This document shows, one piece after another, positions 43,483 through 43,618 of a stretch of DNA of 43,618 nt. The notes beneath the pieces are model-generated. The model did not search any database and had not been told where the DNA came from. It saw only the letters and a program-made list of their open reading frames with translations. A program made the translations under genes and the position numbers. The stretch comes from Clostridia bacterium (GTDB taxonomy: Bacteria; Bacillota; Clostridia; Oscillospirales; Acutalibacteraceae), in contig JAFXLD010000082.1 of assembly GCA_017531385.1 (NCBI GenBank), positions 1 through 43,618 on the forward strand. Reading direction: 5' to 3'. The first letter of the stretch is position 1. Every line of letters begins with the position of its first letter.

Positions 43483-43618
43483 CAATAATTTAGCGGAGCT
43501 AAATTATTGTAAGTGAGGAGTTAGGAGTTAGAAGTTAGGAGTGTCGGAAGTGCTACGCACTTGTTCCGCTACGCTCTGAAATAAATTCAAATTTCAGCCA
43601 TATACTGCCATTTGCGAA
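43483..43618. repeat. Repeat-rich intergenic element at the right edge
   Basis: It begins with a perfect 12-bp inverted repeat (CAATAATTTAGC, loop GGA, GCTAAATTATTG at 43483-43509). Next is a degenerate short tandem repeat based on GGAGTTA (about 43517-43541), then AAGTGC-TAC-GCACTT (43548-43562) and CTGAAAT/ATTTCAG (43576-43597). No coding potential. It looks like an interspersed repeat of the genome, cut by the window end. Confidence 0.55.

Overview
The window looks like chromosome of a low-GC anaerobic Firmicute, most likely a gut Clostridia (Oscillospiraceae/Ruminococcaceae-like). This rests on the AAGGAGGTGAT-type ribosome binding sites, Ala/Lys/Asp-rich secreted proteins with BIG2 and dockerin modules, a glycyl radical enzyme (a strict-anaerobe trait) and many carbohydrate-active enzymes. 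I see no rRNA, complete tRNA, CRISPR array, transposase or phage gene. Taxonomy is inferred from gene content only.

Layout. 1-790 is a broken left edge: a fragment of an ABC permease on the minus strand abuts a 5'-truncated cyclase on the plus strand, with composition unlike the rest. 790-1080 is a dense block of short hairpins, some tRNA-like. 1243-4566 is a large surface protein (BspA-type LRR, InlB-type repeats, BIG2 repeats). 4643-6795 is a two-gene transporter operon (EamA, then an OPA-type MFS). 6957-9957 is a secreted GH30 glycosidase plus a secreted PHP-domain protein. 9958-13171 holds a small membrane protein, a TIM-barrel isomerase, a Gfo/Idh/MocA oxidoreductase and an esterase-like hydrolase. 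13245-22348 is an eight-gene minus-strand run: GNAT, unknown membrane protein, HAD phosphatase, GH13 glucosidase, lipase-like hydrolase, propeller/glycosidase fusion, exported propeller-like protein, hypoxanthine phosphoribosyltransferase. 22474-26541 is an oxidoreductase followed by a large GH106-like glycosidase.

26590-37331 is a long minus-strand block. Its upstream part is a Crp/Fnr regulator with a consensus promoter and a perfect dyad operator, followed by an SBP-permease-ATPase importer. After a 96-nt gap with an AT-rich dyad comes alr - EamA transporter - radical-SAM activase - glycyl radical enzyme - sedoheptulokinase-like FGGY kinase - type I mannose-6-phosphate isomerase, with overlaps or gaps of at most 12 nt from alr onward. 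This glycyl-radical sugar operon is the best candidate for an undescribed pathway. 37441-42662 carries two secreted proteins: a double metallophosphoesterase, and a GH25 lysozyme with a catalytically dead-looking CHAP domain and a dockerin. 42746-43450 is a zinc-ribbon membrane protein, and the right edge is a repeat-rich intergenic element.

Together the genes suggest an organism that degrades host or plant glycans outside the cell (GH30, GH25, phosphoesterases), imports the fragments and processes them inside (GH13, GH106-like, Gfo/Idh oxidoreductases, isomerase, kinases). A recurring feature is a C-terminal amphipathic, Phe-rich helix on three exported proteins of unrelated function, which may be an uncharacterised surface-retention signal.
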